Translations under genes and position numbers: made by a program
Source of the DNA: Myrica gale
Lineage: Eukaryota > Streptophyta > Magnoliopsida > Fagales > Myricaceae
Assembly (NCBI GenBank): GCA_963930655.1
Contig: OZ005608.1
Span: 26,685,271 to 26,749,270, forward strand
Length of the DNA: 64,000 nt
Reading direction: 5' to 3'
Shown here: positions 61,880-64,000 of the stretch, piece by piece
Position numbering within the stretch: the stretch's first letter is position 1
Layout: every line of letters begins with the position of its first letter
Notes under the pieces: generated by a model
What the model was told of the DNA's origin: nothing
The model's database searches: none
Seen by the model: only the letters and a program-made list of their open reading frames with translations

Positions 61880-62835
61880 GGATTCTCATGAGAGGCACAT
61901 CGCTCAAGTTAGCCATTTCGGGTCAACCCGCCCCACACCCAACTCGGCCCATCCACCCGGCCTCTCCACACCAGCAGGCACAACTGGGGCCTGCCCCATA
62001 CCCATCTCAGCCCACCCACCCGGCCTCTTCACTCCAGCAGACATTAACCTTTGGGTCGATGGGCCAGAGTCACAGAACCCAGACCCACGGCCCAAGTCGG
62101 GAGCATCACAGTTAGAAACGAAATGACTTTCTCTTGGTCTTGGTTCCTTCAGTTGTTCCGCAACGAATTGGATGAGGTGTTCCAGCTCATCCCGCATGCG
62201 CATTAAATGCGCCCAGAACACACCAGTTGTGCCAGCCGTCTCAGCAGACCCCTCAAACGGAAACTTTCGAAAAGCATTCACGTGACTTGTCAGGTTGTTA
62301 CCGTTGCCATCGTGAATTTCTCGAATCTCCCCTACTCCCACCTTCATCTCCGGCGAACCACCCCTCACCATTTGTGCAAAGGAAACACCCTTACATACAT
62401 CTGGCACGGCATGCCCCACACTTGAACGACGCACCTCACGAAGAACAGAACTCAACTCCTCACAAGACTGAGCGAAGGCCTGCCAGCCAAAGCCCGACCT
62501 CCCCTCTGGGATCCTTACTGCCCCCCTCCGCCGGCTGTCCCCAAACTCCACCAACACAACGTATCTACCATGCACATTCGAGCATTTCTGGGCAAGAAAC
62601 GCACGCGAGGCTTCATTGAACTTCACCGGAATATCTTTGTCTTCGATCCCCTCCACCAGTTTTCCAAATAAACTGGCAAGCCAAATCACCCCATCTCTTC
62701 CAATACGAATGAAGCTCTGCGATTTCCGATTCGACTCTGATACCGTAACGAGACCCAACTTGCTAACCGAGAAAAGAAACGACTTTGCCTCAATCGCTAC
62801 TCTACTAGGAAAAGCCATCTTACACCACTAACTCA
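61880..62835 (-). mobile_element. LINE ORF1 N-terminal segment (family II), KH-gene intron 5
   Basis: A continuous open frame on the minus strand from 62818 (MAFPSRVAIEAKSFLFSVSK) to 61904, 304 codons. It contains the plant LINE ORF1 block IPVKFNEASRAFLAQKCSNV...RYVVLVEFGDSRRRGAVRIP that aligns with the LINE at 3240-3350. The C-terminal part is Gly/Pro-rich with a repeated AGVxRPGGWAE phrase. ORF1 is incomplete at its C-terminal side and no ORF2 is attached. It stands head to head with the plus-strand LINE segment at 62860. The left border lies somewhere between 61830 and 61904. Confidence 0.8.
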
Positions 62836-62859
62836 TGACACGTGGAACCAAAATAGAGA

Positions 62860-63897
62860 GAAGTAAGAATTGGTATTGTCGGGTGTGGAGTCTCGTCGGA
62901 GGAGCTCCATGCGCAAGCAAGTGGTGATGCCGAGAAGCTTTCCGTTACCTTCGAGATATTGTCGGGTGCTGACCGGATCTCCACGCCGGTGGTACCCTTG
63001 CCTCCGGCGACGATGTCTGTGGAGACAGGTAGGAGTTTCGGCGACTCGCCGGTGCCGGAACAGTCACAAGCTGTTTGTCAGCTAACCCGTGCCTCTCTTG
63101 ACCAGCGGGGGGGCCCAAAGGAGGTGCTCCACACGCAGGCTAGTTGTGTTGCCAAGAAGGGGTTGGAAGTGTCGGATCCTTCTGCGGGGGCTATTTTCGG
63201 TGATATGTAGGAGGGGGAGTGTTCTCGGGGTATGTCTAAGTCTTTGGCTTGTGTTGAGAGTTCTTACTCTCTAGAGTTGGAAGTTGGAGCTACCGAGGGG
63301 AGAGTGGTTGAAGCAGCGGGCACGGTGGATGGGGAGTTGTCTTTGGAGGAGGTGGATCACCCGGCTCACGTATCTCAACCCTTGTCGGTCAGCTTCCCTG
63401 GTAAAGCTTTGGGGGGGGAATCTCCGGCGTGGGTCCTGGACATGGTCTCCTCTGTAGGTCAGATGGTTGGGGTGTCGTGTGGTGGTCAAGAGGAAAAATT
63501 GAGGGACCTCTTTGCAGCGTTGGAACACAATCGGGTGCCGCTTATTTCGCAAAAGTCCAGAAAGTCAGGGGGGAGGATGCTCAGGGAGTTGAAGGGGCTG
63601 AAGTCTTCGGTTAATTATGAAGGGTCTTCTTCGATCTCTAAGAAGACTAAAAGCTTTGGGATGGACTGTTAGGGGACTCTTTTGTGGCGTCTTGTTGGCT
63701 CTGTGGGCGGGTGGGAGTTCTAGTGCGTCTATGGTTGGGTAGTGGGTTGTGGGCGTTTTGTTTCTTGGGAGACTCTTGTTGGCTTCTCTAGTTTGCTTGT
63801 GTTAGGCTTTTTCAGTATATTCTCTTGTACTGTCGAGTCCGTTGTTGAGTGTTTTTTGTTTTCCTTCTTTAATAAGATCGGCTTAATTATCAAAAAA
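62860..63897 (+). mobile_element. LINE ORF1 C-terminal segment plus 3' UTR and poly(A), ORF1-only type
   Basis: The plus strand carries the C-terminal part of LINE ORF1. Up to about 63230 it is broken by a stop (near 63208). From 63232 it is open through ESPAWVLDMVSSVGQMVGVS and RMLRELKGLKSSVNYEGSSS to FGMDC-stop at about 63670. This part closely matches 25230-25550. About 225 bp of 3' UTR follows, sharing TTGTGTTAGG, TTTTCAGTAT and TTCTCTTGTACTGT with the element at 23470, then TTTAATAAGATCGGCTTAAT and a poly(A) run ending near 63897. No ORF2 sequence is present. Confidence 0.82.
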
Positions 63898-64000
63898 AAG
63901 ATTTCAAACATTTTTTTGTTTTGTTTTGATAGACTTCACTCTCAGATTGTCTTCAACTTTCCTTTCATGACTTCATGTCACGGCATGTAAGAGAAACCAG
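63898..64000 (+). other. KH-gene intron 5, continuing beyond window
   Basis: Non-coding sequence after the LINE poly(A) tract. No further exon of the KH gene is recognised before the window ends. Confidence 0.5.

Noticed and set aside
61904-62818. A 304-codon intact frame that could be taken for a host gene
   Set aside because: The FNEASRAFLAQKC...RYVVLVEF block is the plant LINE ORF1 signature and aligns with the LINE at 3240-3350.

Overview
The window is nuclear DNA of a flowering plant, probably a woody eudicot. The genes have many short exons in GT-AG introns. Four host loci are recognisable from conserved protein sequence, and the rest is a dense, nested population of plant transposons (LINE, Ty1/copia, Ty3/gypsy, hAT, PIF/Harbinger-like MITEs). 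Everything is read from the sequence and from remembered family sequences; no search was run.

Layout. 1-3709: minus-strand LINE cut by the window edge. 3887-11168 (-): first 21 exons of a proteasome activator PA200 gene (copy 1), 998 intact codons, ending at the LINE. 12457-about 20176: remains of an autonomous hAT transposon. A MITE and a 1.3-kb solo LTR sit in its transposase; the solo LTR holds a 988-bp near-identical duplicate of PA200 copy 1, and that duplicate holds a 957-bp hAT element. 21376-44497 (-): a complete 35-exon PA200 paralogue (copy 2, 1808 codons) whose introns hold an ORF1-only LINE (about 23470-25846), a Ty1/copia element (32798-38119), a 44-bp minisatellite and small LINE pieces. 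46050-46727 (+): an intact 225-aa membrane protein gene. 47513-56292 (-): THO complex subunit THO3/TEX1, 11 exons, with a Ty3/gypsy element (47896-53490) in its last large intron; that element carries a 1.3-kb LINE. 57810-61165 (+): first five exons of a STAR/KH RNA-binding protein gene that runs off the right edge, with a LINE-derived insertion in its fifth intron.

Functionally, PA200 caps the 20S proteasome, THO3 belongs to the THO/TREX mRNA export complex and the KH protein is an RNA-binding STAR protein. They are neighbours, not an operon. Every large insertion inside a gene lies in an intron, and the reading frames across the junctions remain intact.

The most notable points are: the PA200 fragment moved into a solo LTR, whose left breakpoint coincides exactly with the PA200/LINE junction; the contrast between the conserved but interrupted PA200 copy 1 and the complete but divergent copy 2; two LINE insertions in which ORF1 is followed directly by the 3' tail without ORF2; and four 13-17 bp LINE-tail-like stubs flanked by target-site duplications.
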